Source: Paracoccus haematequi (GTDB lineage Bacteria > Pseudomonadota > Alphaproteobacteria > Rhodobacterales > Rhodobacteraceae). From it: a DNA stretch of 64,000 nucleotides. Shown here piece after piece: positions 36,732 to 45,587 of the stretch. Positions within the stretch are counted from its first letter, which is position 1. Each line of letters begins with the position of its first letter. Position numbers and translations under genes: made by a program. Under the pieces are notes generated by a model. The model saw nothing but the letters and a program-made list of their open reading frames with translations, ran no database searches and was not told the origin of the DNA. The DNA lies in contig NZ_UZWE01000018.1 in assembly GCF_900631945.1 (NCBI RefSeq), positions 56,437-120,436 of the forward strand, in the 5' to 3' direction.

Positions 36732-38425
36732 GCCGCGAAATCGCCCGACAGCGCGGCGTCGTCGATGCCGGTCAGGTCGTCCAGCCCCGCCACCGCCTCG
36801 GCCAGATCCGAGACGTGGCGCGGCAGCACACGGGCCATGAAGACGCGCGCCAGAGCCCGATGCGATTCGCCGCCCGCCTGCGCGGCCCGCAGGTGGTAAA
36901 GCCCGCCCAGCACCCGCGCGAAGGCGTTCAGATAGGGCACCGCCCCCGCGAAGCGTTCGGGCAGGTCGCGGTCCAGCAGAGCCTGGGTCGCCTCGCGCAG
37001 CGTCTCGGCCGCCTGCCACAGCTGATTCGCCATCTGCGGATGGTCCGCCTGCGCGGATTTCGCCCCGTCCGCGATCTCGTCCAGCAGGCGCAGGGCGGCG
37101 TCGCCCCCGTCCGACAGCTTGCGGCCCACCAGATCCATCGCCTGGATGCCGTTCGTGCCCTCATAGATCGGGGTGATCCGCACATCGCGCAGATACTGGG
37201 CGGCGCCGGTTTCCTCGACATAGCCCATGCCGCCATGGACCTGCACGCCGATATCGGCGACGCGGCAGCCCACATCGGTGCCATAGGCCTTGGCGATGGG
37301 CGTCAGGAAGGCCGCGCGGGCGGCGTGGACCGCATCGCCCGTGGCGCGCTCCAGGTCGATGGCGGTGGCGCAGGCCAGGCCGATGGCACGGGCCGCGAAC
37401 ACCTCGGCCCGCGCGGTGGCCAGCATCCGGCGCACGTCGGGATGCCGGATGATCGGCCCCATCTGGTTGCGATCCGCCGCATAGGCGACCGCCTGCTGCA
37501 AGGCCGCCTCGGCCACGCCGACGCCCTGCATCCCGACGCCCAGCCGGGCGCAGTTCATCATCGTGAACATCGCGGCCATGCCCTTGTGTTCGGCACCGAC
37601 CAGCCAGCCGGTCGCGCCCTCGAAGCTCATCACGCAGGTGGGGCTGCCGTGGATGCCCAGCTTCTCCTCCAGGCTGACGACCTTCAGGCTGTTGGCCACG
37701 CCCGGCCTGCCCGCCGCATCGGGAATCAGCTTCGGCACCATGAACAGGCTGATCCCGCGAGTCCCCTTGGGCGCGTCCGGCAGCCGCGCAAGCACCAGGT
37801 GGCAGACGTTCTCGGTCACGTCGCTGTCGCCCCAGGTGATGAAGATCTTCTGCCCGGTGATGCGATAGGTGCCCTCGGCGTCCGGTTCGGCCTTGGTCAC
37901 CAGCGCCCCCACATCGCTGCCCGCGCCGGGTTCGGTCAGGTTCATCGTCCCCGACCATTCGCCGGAAATCAGCTTCGGCAGGTACAGCGCCTTCAACTCG
38001 TCGCTGGCATGATGCTCCAGCGCCTCGATCTGGCCCTGGGTCAGCAGCGGGTTCAGCTGCAAGGCCAGGCAGGCGCCCGCCATCATCTCGGCCACGGCCA
38101 TGTTCAGCGCCTGCGGCAGGCCCGACCCGCCATGGTCGGGATCGGCGGACAGCCCGATCCAGCCGCCTTCGGCAATCGCCCGGAATCCTTCCGCATAACC
38201 CGGCGAGGACCGCACCCGGCCGTTTTCCAGCACCGCCGGATGTTCGTCACCCTTGCGGTTCAGCGGTGCCAGGACATGGGTCGCCAGCTTCCCGGCCTCG
38301 GCCAGGATCGCGGCGGCGGTGTCCGGCGTCGCCTCGGCAAAGCGGTCGGTTCCGGCAAGATCGCGGAACGGCACGACATGGTTCAGGATGAAGTCGATCT
38401 GCGCGACCGGCGCCTTGTAGCTCAT
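36728..38425 (-). CDS. Long acyl-CoA dehydrogenase (DmdC/AcdA-like)
   Basis: A 565-aa FAD-dependent acyl-CoA dehydrogenase with the extra C-terminal domain seen in DmdC-type enzymes (methylmercaptopropionyl-CoA dehydrogenase) and long-chain relatives. Landmarks are MNLTEPGAGSDVGALVTKA, FITWGDSDVTENV, MNCARLGVGMQGVGVAE and VQVHGGMGYVEETGAAQ, with catalytic Glu region ITPIYEGTNGIQAMD. The exact substrate cannot be read; no dmdB or dmdD lies nearby. The start is at ATG 38425 (MSYKAPVAQI). Confidence 0.88.
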   Translation of the reverse strand: MSYKAPVAQIDFILNHVVPFRDLAGTDRFAEATPDTAAAILAEAGKLATHVLAPLNRKGDEHPAVLENGRVRSSPGYAEGFRAIAEGGWIGLSADPDHGGSGLPQALNMAVAEMMAGACLALQLNPLLTQGQIEALEHHASDELKALYLPKLISGEWSGTMNLTEPGAGSDVGALVTKAEPDAEGTYRITGQKIFITWGDSDVTENVCHLVLARLPDAPKGTRGISLFMVPKLIPDAAGRPGVANSLKVVSLEEKLGIHGSPTCVMSFEGATGWLVGAEHKGMAAMFTMMNCARLGVGMQGVGVAEAALQQAVAYAADRNQMGPIIRHPDVRRMLATARAEVFAARAIGLACATAIDLERATGDAVHAARAAFLTPIAKAYGTDVGCRVADIGVQVHGGMGYVEETGAAQYLRDVRITPIYEGTNGIQAMDLVGRKLSDGGDAALRLLDEIADGAKSAQADHPQMANQLWQAAETLREATQALLDRDLPERFAGAVPYLNAFARVLGGLYHLRAAQAGGESHRALARVFMARVLPRHVSDLAEAVAGLDDLTGIDDAALSGDFAA

Positions 38426-38537
38426 CTGGTCCCCCCTTTGGCGCCTTGGCAATCACAACCGGCGCGACTATCAAACTGTTGTCGCAGATCATCTTAAGAG
38501 GCTGCGGACAAGGCTCAACCGAAACCCGGCGTCACGG

Positions 38538-39485
38538 ATGCGGACCGAAAGACTGTTCCCAGACCAGACGGGCATCGCCCGCGCGGCGGCCCTGCTGGCC
38601 CAGGGCCAGGTCGTGGCGATCCCGACCGAGACGGTCTATGGCCTGGCGGGCGATGCCCGCGACGGACTGGCGGTCGCGCGGATCTACGAAGCCAAGGGGC
38701 GGCCCAGCTTCAACCCGCTGATCGTGCATGTCCCGGATCTGGACGCCGCCCGCCAAATCGCCGACCTGTCGCCCCAGGCCGACATCCTGGCCGCCGCCTT
38801 CTGGCCCGGCGCCCTGACGCTGGTCCTGCCCCTGCGCGCGGATGCGGGCATCGCCTCGCTGGTCACGGCAGGGCTGCCCACCGTGGCGATCCGCGTACCC
38901 GCCCATCCCGTCGCGCGGGCGCTGCTGCGGCTGGCCGGTCCGCTGGCCGCGCCCTCGGCCAATGCCTCGGGCCGGATCAGCCCGACCAGCGCCGATCATG
39001 TGCTGGATCCCGACGGCGGGCTGGACGGCCGCATCGCCGCCGTGCTGGACGCGGGCCCCTGCCCGGTGGGCCTGGAATCCACCATCGTCGGCTGGCCCGG
39101 CGGCCGCGCCACCCTGCTGCGACCCGGCGGCATCCCGGCCGAAGCCATCGCCGCCGCCCTCGGCCGTCCGCTTGCGGATCACCAGGCCGATCCTTCGGCC
39201 CCGAACGCGCCGGGACAACTGACCAGCCACTATGCCCCCCAGGCCACGCTGCGCCTGAACGCAGCGGCGCCCGCGCCCGGGGAAACGCATATCGCCTTCG
39301 CCGCCCCCGGCCCGTTCACGCTGTCTGACACCGGCGACCTGACCCAGGCCGCCGCGCGGCTGTTCGACACCCTGCGCCGCGCCGACCGCGAGGGCCGTCC
39401 GATCGCCGTGGCCCCGATCCCCAACCATGGCCTGGGCGCCGCGATCAACGACCGCCTGCGCCGCGCCGCCGCCCCTCGGGCCTGA
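38538..39485 (+). CDS. L-threonylcarbamoyladenylate synthase, Sua5 type
   Basis: The enzyme makes threonylcarbamoyl-AMP from threonine, bicarbonate and ATP for the t6A37 modification of tRNAs that read ANN codons. At 315 aa it is the long Sua5 form: an N-terminal YrdC domain (VVAIPTETVYGLAGDA, KGRPSFNPLIVH, RVPAHPVARALL, APSANASGRISPTSADHV) plus a C-terminal Sua5 domain (after the linker APGQLTSHYAPQATLRL). It is divergent from the acyl-CoA dehydrogenase gene. Confidence 0.94.
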   Translation: MRTERLFPDQTGIARAAALLAQGQVVAIPTETVYGLAGDARDGLAVARIYEAKGRPSFNPLIVHVPDLDAARQIADLSPQADILAAAFWPGALTLVLPLRADAGIASLVTAGLPTVAIRVPAHPVARALLRLAGPLAAPSANASGRISPTSADHVLDPDGGLDGRIAAVLDAGPCPVGLESTIVGWPGGRATLLRPGGIPAEAIAAALGRPLADHQADPSAPNAPGQLTSHYAPQATLRLNAAAPAPGETHIAFAAPGPFTLSDTGDLTQAAARLFDTLRRADREGRPIAVAPIPNHGLGAAINDRLRRAAAPRA

Positions 39486-39489
39486 CCAT

Positions 39490-39556
39490 CTTCTGTGCCC
39501 AAATATCCCGGGGGGAGCCGCCGGAACGGCGGCGGGGGGCAGCGCCCCCCAGCCCC
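39490..39556 (-). repeat. Dispersed palindromic repeat, copy B
   Basis: Read on the minus strand: a GGGGGGCGCTGCCCCCC hairpin, an extra GCCGCC/GGCGGC palindrome, then CCCCCGGGATATTTGGGCAC and AGAAG. The tail agrees with the other copies. It fills the gap between the convergent tsaC/sua5-type and glutamate dehydrogenase genes. Confidence 0.7.
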
Positions 39557-39557
39557 T

Positions 39558-40985
39558 TCACAACCCCAGCGACCCGTAGACGTTGGAAATCCGCCGGATC
39601 GCCACGACATAGCCCGCAGTGCGCATGTCATCGACCTTGGGGTTGGACATCCACACCTCCTTCATCTTCTTGAAGGCCTCGCGCATGGTGTCGTCCAGGC
39701 CGGACCGGACCAGATCCAGCTCGTCCGCGCCATGCAGGAAGGCCTCCTTGAAGCCCTTGGCCAGTTCGAAATTCGTCCCCGTATCGGCCGAGATCCGCTC
39801 CAGTTCCTCGACCAGCATCCGGGCGCGGGCTTCCTCGTGGCGGCGCTCCAGCCGGCCGAGACTGATCTGCGACAGGTTCTTGACCCATTCGAAATAGCTG
39901 ACCGTGACGCCGCCCGCATTGGCATACATGTCGGGAATGATGACCACGCCCTTGCGCTTCAAGATCGCGTCGGCATCCGCCGTGACGGGACCGTTCGCGG
40001 CCTCGATGATCAGCTTGCACTTGATGCGCTCGGCGTTGTCGGCGTGGATCACGCTTTCCACCGCCGCCGGGATCAGGATGTCGCAGTCGTCCTCCAGCGC
40101 GGCCAGCCCGTTCTCGCGGTAGTCCCCGCCGACGAAGCCCTTGATGCCGCCGGTCGCGCGGATATGGCCGCGCAGCGAATCGATGTTGATCCCCTGCGGG
40201 TTGCTGATCGCGCCGTCGCGTTCGATCACGCAGGTGATCAGGGCCTTGTCCTCGACCGACAGGAACTGCGCGGCGTGATAGCCCACATTGCCCAGGCCCT
40301 GCACGATCACGCGCTTGCCCGCCAGCGTGCCGGTCAAGCCGGCCTTCTTCATCACGTCGTCGTGGCGGAAGAACTCGCGCAGCGCGTATTGCACGCCCCG
40401 GCCGGTCGCCTCGACCCGGCCCTCGATCCCGCCCGCATGGCGCGGCTTGCCGGTGACGCAGGCCTTGGCGTTGATGTCGTCGGGATGCAGCCGCTTGTAG
40501 GCGTCGGCCATCCAGGCCATTTCCCGTTCGCCCGTGCCCATATCCGGCGCGGGCACGTTCTGCGACGGAGAGATCAGGTTCCGCCGCGACAATTCATAGG
40601 TGAAGCGCCGGGTGATCCGTTCCAGTTCGTCCTCGTTCCAGGCGCGGGGATCGATGCACAGGCCCCCCTTGGATCCGCCGAAGGGCACCTCGACCAGCGC
40701 GCATTTATAGGTCATCAGCGCGGCCAGCGCCTCGACCTCGTCCTGGGTCACGTCCAGCGAATAGCGGATGCCCCCCTTGACCGGCTCCATATGTTCCGAA
40801 TGGACCGAGCGATAGCCGGTGAAGGTGTGGATCTGCCCGCGCAACCGGACGCCGAATCGGACGGTATAGGTCGAATTGCAGACCCGGATCTTTTCTTCCA
40901 GCCCCGGCTGAAGATCCATCAGGCCGGCGGCATGGGTGAACATCCGCTCGACCGAGTCGCGGAAGGATGTGTGGGGGATCGTCAT
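39558..40985 (-). CDS. Glutamate dehydrogenase (Glu/Leu/Phe/Val dehydrogenase family)
   Basis: A 475-aa hexameric-type dehydrogenase converting glutamate and 2-oxoglutarate plus ammonia. The substrate lysine region is VPFGGSKGGLCIDPRAWN, with VPAPDMGTGEREMAWMAD next; the NAD(P)-binding region is GKRVIVQGLGNVGYHAAQFL. C-terminal segments include YFEWVKNLSQISLG. The cofactor cannot be fixed from the motif alone; NAD is likely. The upstream 229-base gap is AT-rich and divergent from a TetR gene, so it probably contains both promoters. Confidence 0.93.
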   Translation of the reverse strand: MTIPHTSFRDSVERMFTHAAGLMDLQPGLEEKIRVCNSTYTVRFGVRLRGQIHTFTGYRSVHSEHMEPVKGGIRYSLDVTQDEVEALAALMTYKCALVEVPFGGSKGGLCIDPRAWNEDELERITRRFTYELSRRNLISPSQNVPAPDMGTGEREMAWMADAYKRLHPDDINAKACVTGKPRHAGGIEGRVEATGRGVQYALREFFRHDDVMKKAGLTGTLAGKRVIVQGLGNVGYHAAQFLSVEDKALITCVIERDGAISNPQGINIDSLRGHIRATGGIKGFVGGDYRENGLAALEDDCDILIPAAVESVIHADNAERIKCKLIIEAANGPVTADADAILKRKGVVIIPDMYANAGGVTVSYFEWVKNLSQISLGRLERRHEEARARMLVEELERISADTGTNFELAKGFKEAFLHGADELDLVRSGLDDTMREAFKKMKEVWMSNPKVDDMRTAGYVVAIRRISNVYGSLGL

Positions 40986-41214
40986 CGGCTGCTCCTGACA
41001 GTTGACGCCGGTTATCGACGACCCGAACGCTATGCCAGCCGAACGGCGGGTGCCAAGGGTAATCTGAACAAAAACAAGGCATTTTCTGTTTTTATCGATC
41101 AGACCTTCCGGGACGGGGTGAAAAAATCCTGTGGCCGCACTGCAACCACGACGGGAATTTCGGATTGAACCTCATGCGGTCGGTGTTAGTGATGGCTGAC
41201 TTAGGAAAGCAAAG

Positions 41215-41856
41215 ATGCCCAAATCACAGGCAGTTAGCCCAGGCCGCAAATTCGACCAGGTGGTTCGCGGCGCCGCCGCCATCTTTCTGCGCGACGGCTT
41301 TGCCGGGGCCAGCGTCGACGACATCGCCCGCGCCGCGCAGGTGTCCAAGGCGACGCTCTACAGCTATTTCCCCGACAAGCCGCATATGTTCCAGGAAGCG
41401 ATGCGGGCCGAAACCGCCCGGCTCGAGGGCAGCTTCACCCTGGACATCCCCCCGGATCTGGACCCCGCGCAGGCGATCCCGCTGATCGTCGCCCAGGTCG
41501 CCGAATGGCTGGCAGATCCCGCCCGCGTCACCCTGCGCCGCGTCCACCTGGCCGAAGCGCCGCGCTTCGCCGACCTGTCGGCCCGCTTTCACGACACCCT
41601 GGTCCATGTCCTGCACGGCGCCATCCGGCCCTATCTGGACCGCTGGGTGGCCAGGGGGCAGCTGTGCCTGGACGACACCGAAATCGCCGCCGGGCAGCTG
41701 ATCGCCCTGTCCGGCGCAAGCCTGCCGGACTCGATGCTTCTGTGCCGGAAAGGCAAGGGGCCGGACGACGGGATCCGGCCCGCCGCCGATCTGTTCCTGC
41801 GCGCGGCCCTGCCTCTGCAAACGGACGCGCCGCGCCGCCGGACAGGCAGACGATGA
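41215..41856 (+). CDS. TetR/AcrR-family transcriptional regulator
   Basis: A 213-aa repressor-type protein. The N-terminal helix-turn-helix is ASVDDIARAAQVSKATLYSY (about residues 33-52), followed by FPDKPHMFQEAM. The C-terminal half is the ligand-binding, dimerising domain of the AefR-like subfamily (ALSGASLPDSMLLC). An AGGAAAG ribosome site precedes the start. It is divergent from glutamate dehydrogenase, which is therefore a possible target, with no direct evidence. The Arg-rich C-terminus (RRRTGRR) is unusual. Confidence 0.88.
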   Translation: MPKSQAVSPGRKFDQVVRGAAAIFLRDGFAGASVDDIARAAQVSKATLYSYFPDKPHMFQEAMRAETARLEGSFTLDIPPDLDPAQAIPLIVAQVAEWLADPARVTLRRVHLAEAPRFADLSARFHDTLVHVLHGAIRPYLDRWVARGQLCLDDTEIAAGQLIALSGASLPDSMLLCRKGKGPDDGIRPAADLFLRAALPLQTDAPRRRTGRR

Positions 41857-41973
41857 TGCAATCGTGACGGTCGCGACGCCTTCTCAAGCCGGGTCGGCCA
41901 TTGTATCATCGGCACGCGAAACCCGCGACAGACGGGAACAAGAACGGGCACACCCGAGGGAAGACAGATCATC

Positions 41974-42333
41974 ATGAAGACGACCACCATCCTGCTGCCG
42001 CTGATGGCCGCCGCCCTTGTCTCCGGCTGCATGGCCCCGGCCCCCGCACCCGCGCCGATCCCCGAACCCGCGCCCGTGGCCTATGTGCCGCCCGCTCCGC
42101 AACCCGTGGCAGGCGTGGCGGGGCTGACCGAACGGAAGCCCGACCTGTGCGGCGCGACCAAGAACTATGCCTCGGCGGTGGGCCAGCCGGGCAGCGTGAT
42201 CCCGACGCTGGGCGTCACCAAGGAATACCGGGTCGTCGAATACCGCGGGATCGAGCCGCAGGAATACGACCCCAACCGGATCGTCTTCCGCCTGGATGCG
42301 GCAGGCATCATCACCAATGTCGATTGCGGGTGA
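41974..42333 (+). CDS. I78-type peptidase inhibitor lipoprotein (first of two)
   Basis: A 119-aa lipoprotein: signal peptide and lipobox VSGC, a Pro/Ala linker (about residues 20-50), then an I78-like domain (CGATKNYASAVGQPGSVIPT ... NRIVFRLDAAGIITNVDCG) with its two cysteines placed as in potato-inhibitor-I-like proteins of this family. These inhibitors may protect the envelope from serine proteases. The next gene encodes a divergent copy, six bases downstream. Confidence 0.85.
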   Translation: MKTTTILLPLMAAALVSGCMAPAPAPAPIPEPAPVAYVPPAPQPVAGVAGLTERKPDLCGATKNYASAVGQPGSVIPTLGVTKEYRVVEYRGIEPQEYDPNRIVFRLDAAGIITNVDCG

Positions 42334-42338
42334 CCATC

Positions 42339-42623
42339 ATGAACGCCAAAATCCTGTGCCTCGGACTGACCGCCGCCACGCTGCTTGCCGCCTGCGAGCC
42401 GATGCCCGTGGAACCCGCGCCCGTCACGCCGCCCGATGACTGCCGCGCCTCGGCCTATCAGGGGCTGGTGGGCCAGCAGGTATCGGTGCTTGCCGCGATG
42501 ACCTTCCCCATCGGCACCCGCCAGATCGGACCCAACGACGCCGTGACCTCGGACTTCCGGCCCGACCGGCTGAACATCGAATACGGCGCCACGAACCGGA
42601 TCGAGAAGGTCAGCTGCTACTGA
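42339..42623 (+). CDS. I78-type peptidase inhibitor lipoprotein (second of two)
   Basis: A 94-aa lipoprotein with lipobox LAAC and a shorter linker. The I78-like pattern is CRASAYQGLVGQQVSVLAAM ... DRLNIEYGATNRIEKVSCY. A GTG at 42330, overlapping the first gene's stop, would add three residues and couple translation; the ATG at 42339 is used here. The tandem pair probably arose by an old duplication, as linker and domain have diverged strongly. Confidence 0.84.
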   Translation: MNAKILCLGLTAATLLAACEPMPVEPAPVTPPDDCRASAYQGLVGQQVSVLAAMTFPIGTRQIGPNDAVTSDFRPDRLNIEYGATNRIEKVSCY

Positions 42624-42684
42624 TCCCCGCGCGCCGCCCGTTTTCGGCATTGCCTTGCGGGCGGCGGGCTGTCACCATCCCGTC

Positions 42685-43020
42685 ATGATGAACGCCGGCC
42701 CGCCGTTTCACGCCGATCCCGACCGGGTCGTCTTCGACAGGACGGAACTGTCGCTGATCCTGTCGGTCTATGGCCGCTTCGTCGCGGCGGGCGAATGGCG
42801 CGACTACGCGATGTCCTTCCTGCGCGACGCCGCCATCTTCAGCGTCTTCCGCCGCGCCACGGAACATCCCCTCTACCGGATCGAGAAACGCCCCCGCCTG
42901 CGCGCGGCCCAGGGCGCCTATGCGGTGATCGGCATGGACGGGCGCATCCTCAAACGCGGCCACGACCTGCGCCAGGTGCTGCGGGTGCTGGACAAGGCGC
43001 TGATCCGCCCCGTGGATTAG
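42685..43020 (+). CDS. DUF2794 family protein
   Basis: A 111-aa alphaproteobacterial protein of unknown function. It matches the family from VVFDRTELSLILSVYGRFVA through WRDYAMSFLRDAAIFSVFRR to a basic C-terminal segment (LYRIEKRPRLRAAQGAYAVI). It has no signal or membrane span. Two ATG codons stand side by side at 42685 and 42688. Its stop overlaps that of the convergent hrpB by three bases. Confidence 0.88.
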   Translation: MMNAGPPFHADPDRVVFDRTELSLILSVYGRFVAAGEWRDYAMSFLRDAAIFSVFRRATEHPLYRIEKRPRLRAAQGAYAVIGMDGRILKRGHDLRQVLRVLDKALIRPVD

Positions 43021-45476
43021 GTGCCTCGCGGCTTGGCCCGCGTGGTGGGATCGGCCTCGCGCGGATCCTCGGGCCAGGGGTGGCGGGGATAGCGGCCGCG
43101 CATGTCCTTCCTGACATCGGCATAGGAGGACGCCCAGAACCCCGGCAGATCGGTCGTCACCTGCACGGGCTTGCCGCCCGGCGACAGCAGGCTGATCCGC
43201 AGCGGCCGCCCGCCCACCACCGGATGGCGGGTCACGCCGAACAGTTCCTGCAAGCGCAGTTCGATGGACGGCTGCTCGTGGTCATAGTCGATCGGCACCT
43301 TGCGGCCCAGCGGCGTGACGAAATGCGACGGAACCTCGCGCTCCAGTTGCTGCTGGCCGTCCCAGCCGATCCGCGCCTTCAGCGGCTCGACCAGATCCAG
43401 CCCGCGCAGATCGGCCAGCGTGCGGATCCGCCCCAGCCAGGGCAGCAGCCAAGCGCCATCGGCCAGCAGGCTGGCATCGTCCACCGCCCCCAGATCCGGC
43501 ACCAGCGCGATCCGCGCCCGCAGCCGCGCCGCAGCGGGCGACCAGGGCAGGCCGTCCAGCCGCAGCCCCTCCAGCGCCGCGCGCGCCACCGCCTCCGGCG
43601 GAACCTCCGGCCAGGCGCGATCCGACAGGACCAGGGCGCCCAGCCGTTTCTGCACCCGCGCCAGAACCCGCCCCTCGCGCCGCGACCATTCGCAAAGCGC
43701 CACCGTCTCGATCCGCCCGCCATGCAGCGCGCGCAGATCGGCCTCGTCCAGCCGCGCCGCCATGCGAATCCGGGCCTCGCGCTGATCGCCGTCCAGGTCG
43801 ACGGCGACGATCAGCCGCTGCCCTGCCATGGGATCGCCCGCCTCCATGACCGTGCCCTTGCCGCCCGACAACACGAAGCGCGGCTCCTCCCCCTTGCGCC
43901 GCAACCCGATCCGGTCGGGATAGGCCAGAGAGACAACGCCGCCCCATTCTTCTTTGCCCAAATACCCCAGGGGCGTCCGGGGGGGCGGCGCCCCCCCGCC
44001 GTCGCGGGACGCAACAAGGCGCCGCAGCCGGGCAGCCTCATCGCGGATCTGCTGGATCACCCCCCGGTTCGCCTCATGCGGATACCGGGCCGCAAAGCCC
44101 CTGGGGTCGCGAACCGCCGCCAGCCGCAGCGCCAGATCGACCGGCGCGCCCCGCAGCGGATCGCGGTTCGACAGCAGCGCCGCCAGTTCCGCCGCCCCCT
44201 CGCCCGCGCGCAGCAGCATATGCGCCAGCCGGGGATGCAGCGGCAGCCGCGCCAGCGCCCGGCCGTGATCGGTGATCCGGCCCCCGCCATCCAGCGCCTC
44301 CAGCCCCGCCAGCAGCGACCGCGCCTCGGACAGCGCGCCTTCGGGCGGGGGCGTCAGGAAGGCCAGGTCGCCCGGCACCGCGCCCCAGGCGGCCAGTTCC
44401 AGCGCCAGCCCCGCCAGATCGGCCACGGCGATCTCGGGCGGGGCAAAGGCGGGCAGCGCACCTTCCTCGGCCCGCGCCCACATCCGGTAACAGACCCCCA
44501 GCGCCACCCGGCCCGCACGGCCGCGCCGCTGGTCGGCCTCGGCCCGGCTGACGCGTTCGGTCACCAGCCGCGACATGCCCGACCCCGGATCGAAGCGCGC
44601 CCGGCGCGCCCGGCCTGCATCGACCACCACCCGCACCGCCGGAATGGTCAACGAGGTCTCGGCGATCGCCGTCGCCAGCACGATCCGCCGCCGCGCGCCC
44701 GGTTCCGCCAGCGCCGCACGCTGCTCGGCAGGCTTCAGCGCGCCATACAGCGGCAGAACCTCGCAGCCCCCGCCAAGCTGGGCCATCACCCGCCGGATCT
44801 CGCCCTCGCCCGGCAGGAAGGCCAGCACCGTGCCCCCCATGCCGCGCGTCTCGGCCTCGGCTTGGGCGATCAGCCGCGCGGCCTCGTCCATCAGCCGGGC
44901 GCCTGCGGCCAAGGGACGGGGCAGCCAGCGCGTCTCGACCGGAAAGGCCCGGCCTTCGGACCGGATCACCGGCGCATCGTCCAGCAGCGCCGCCACGGGT
45001 TCGGCATCCAGAGTGGCCGACATCACCAGCAGCACCAAATCCTCGCGCAGGGCGCCACGCGCCTCCCAGACCAGGGCGAGGCCCAGGTCGGCATTCAGGC
45101 TGCGTTCGTGGAATTCGTCGAAGATCACGCAGCCGATCCCGTCCAGCGAGGGGTCGGACTGGATCATCCGCGTCAGGATCCCCTCGGTCACGACCTCGAT
45201 CCGGCTGCCCGGAACCGATTCGCCGCGCATGCGATAGCCGACGCGCGCCCCCACCGCCTCGCCCAATTGCTGGGCCAGCCGTTCCGCCGCCGCGCGCGCG
45301 GCCAGTCGGCGCGGCTCCAGCATCACGATCTTTCCCGCGATCCGCTCGAGCAGCGCCAGGGGCACGCGCGTCGTCTTGCCCGCCCCCGGCGGCGCGACCA
45401 GCACCGCCCGGCCATGGGCGGCCAGCGCGTCGCACAGCGCGGGCAAAACATCGTCGATGGGCAACCGATCGGGCAT
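43017..45476 (-). CDS. hrpB: ATP-dependent RNA helicase HrpB
   Basis: An 819-aa DExH helicase. Walker A is APPGAGKTT (28-36), motif II is DEFH (120-123), motif III is SAT (153-155), and motif VI lies in EADQRRGRAGRVALGVCYRMW. The helicase-associated and HrpB C-terminal domains follow, ending GRYPRHPWPEDP. The function in bacteria is poorly known. Around residues 491-510 the chain reads RDGGGAPPPRTPLGYLGKEE, which is the translation of a dispersed repeat that also occurs between genes, so a repeat appears to have inserted in frame. The upstream open frame beyond 45476 is antisense to ycjX. Confidence 0.93.
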   Translation of the reverse strand: MPDRLPIDDVLPALCDALAAHGRAVLVAPPGAGKTTRVPLALLERIAGKIVMLEPRRLAARAAAERLAQQLGEAVGARVGYRMRGESVPGSRIEVVTEGILTRMIQSDPSLDGIGCVIFDEFHERSLNADLGLALVWEARGALREDLVLLVMSATLDAEPVAALLDDAPVIRSEGRAFPVETRWLPRPLAAGARLMDEAARLIAQAEAETRGMGGTVLAFLPGEGEIRRVMAQLGGGCEVLPLYGALKPAEQRAALAEPGARRRIVLATAIAETSLTIPAVRVVVDAGRARRARFDPGSGMSRLVTERVSRAEADQRRGRAGRVALGVCYRMWARAEEGALPAFAPPEIAVADLAGLALELAAWGAVPGDLAFLTPPPEGALSEARSLLAGLEALDGGGRITDHGRALARLPLHPRLAHMLLRAGEGAAELAALLSNRDPLRGAPVDLALRLAAVRDPRGFAARYPHEANRGVIQQIRDEAARLRRLVASRDGGGAPPPRTPLGYLGKEEWGGVVSLAYPDRIGLRRKGEEPRFVLSGGKGTVMEAGDPMAGQRLIVAVDLDGDQREARIRMAARLDEADLRALHGGRIETVALCEWSRREGRVLARVQKRLGALVLSDRAWPEVPPEAVARAALEGLRLDGLPWSPAAARLRARIALVPDLGAVDDASLLADGAWLLPWLGRIRTLADLRGLDLVEPLKARIGWDGQQQLEREVPSHFVTPLGRKVPIDYDHEQPSIELRLQELFGVTRHPVVGGRPLRISLLSPGGKPVQVTTDLPGFWASSYADVRKDMRGRYPRHPWPEDPREADPTTRAKPRGT
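43947..44003 (-). repeat. Dispersed palindromic repeat, copy C, inside hrpB
   Basis: In hrpB sense this is GGGGGGGCGCCGCCCCCCC, then GGACGCCCCTGGGGTATTTG and GGCAAAGAAGAA. The tail matches the intergenic copies (CCCCCGGGATATTTGGGCAC). It keeps the hrpB frame open and adds about 20 Gly/Pro-rich residues between the helicase-associated region and the conserved SLAYPDRIGLRRKG segment. Confidence 0.7.
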
Positions 45477-45587
45477 CCCCGCGTTATGTCGCAACGGCGG
45501 GCCAAGCGGAACCCCGGCCCGCCGCCCTATGCAAACCCGTCCCCGGAGCCTATCTTCCGGCAAAGACAACGGAAAACGGCAGGCGGA

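Noticed and set aside
42795..45587. Upstream extension of the YcjX frame through the region opposite hrpB
   Set aside because: Homology to YcjX begins at 45588; the extension is antisense to HrpB and has only Arg/Pro/Gln-rich sequence.
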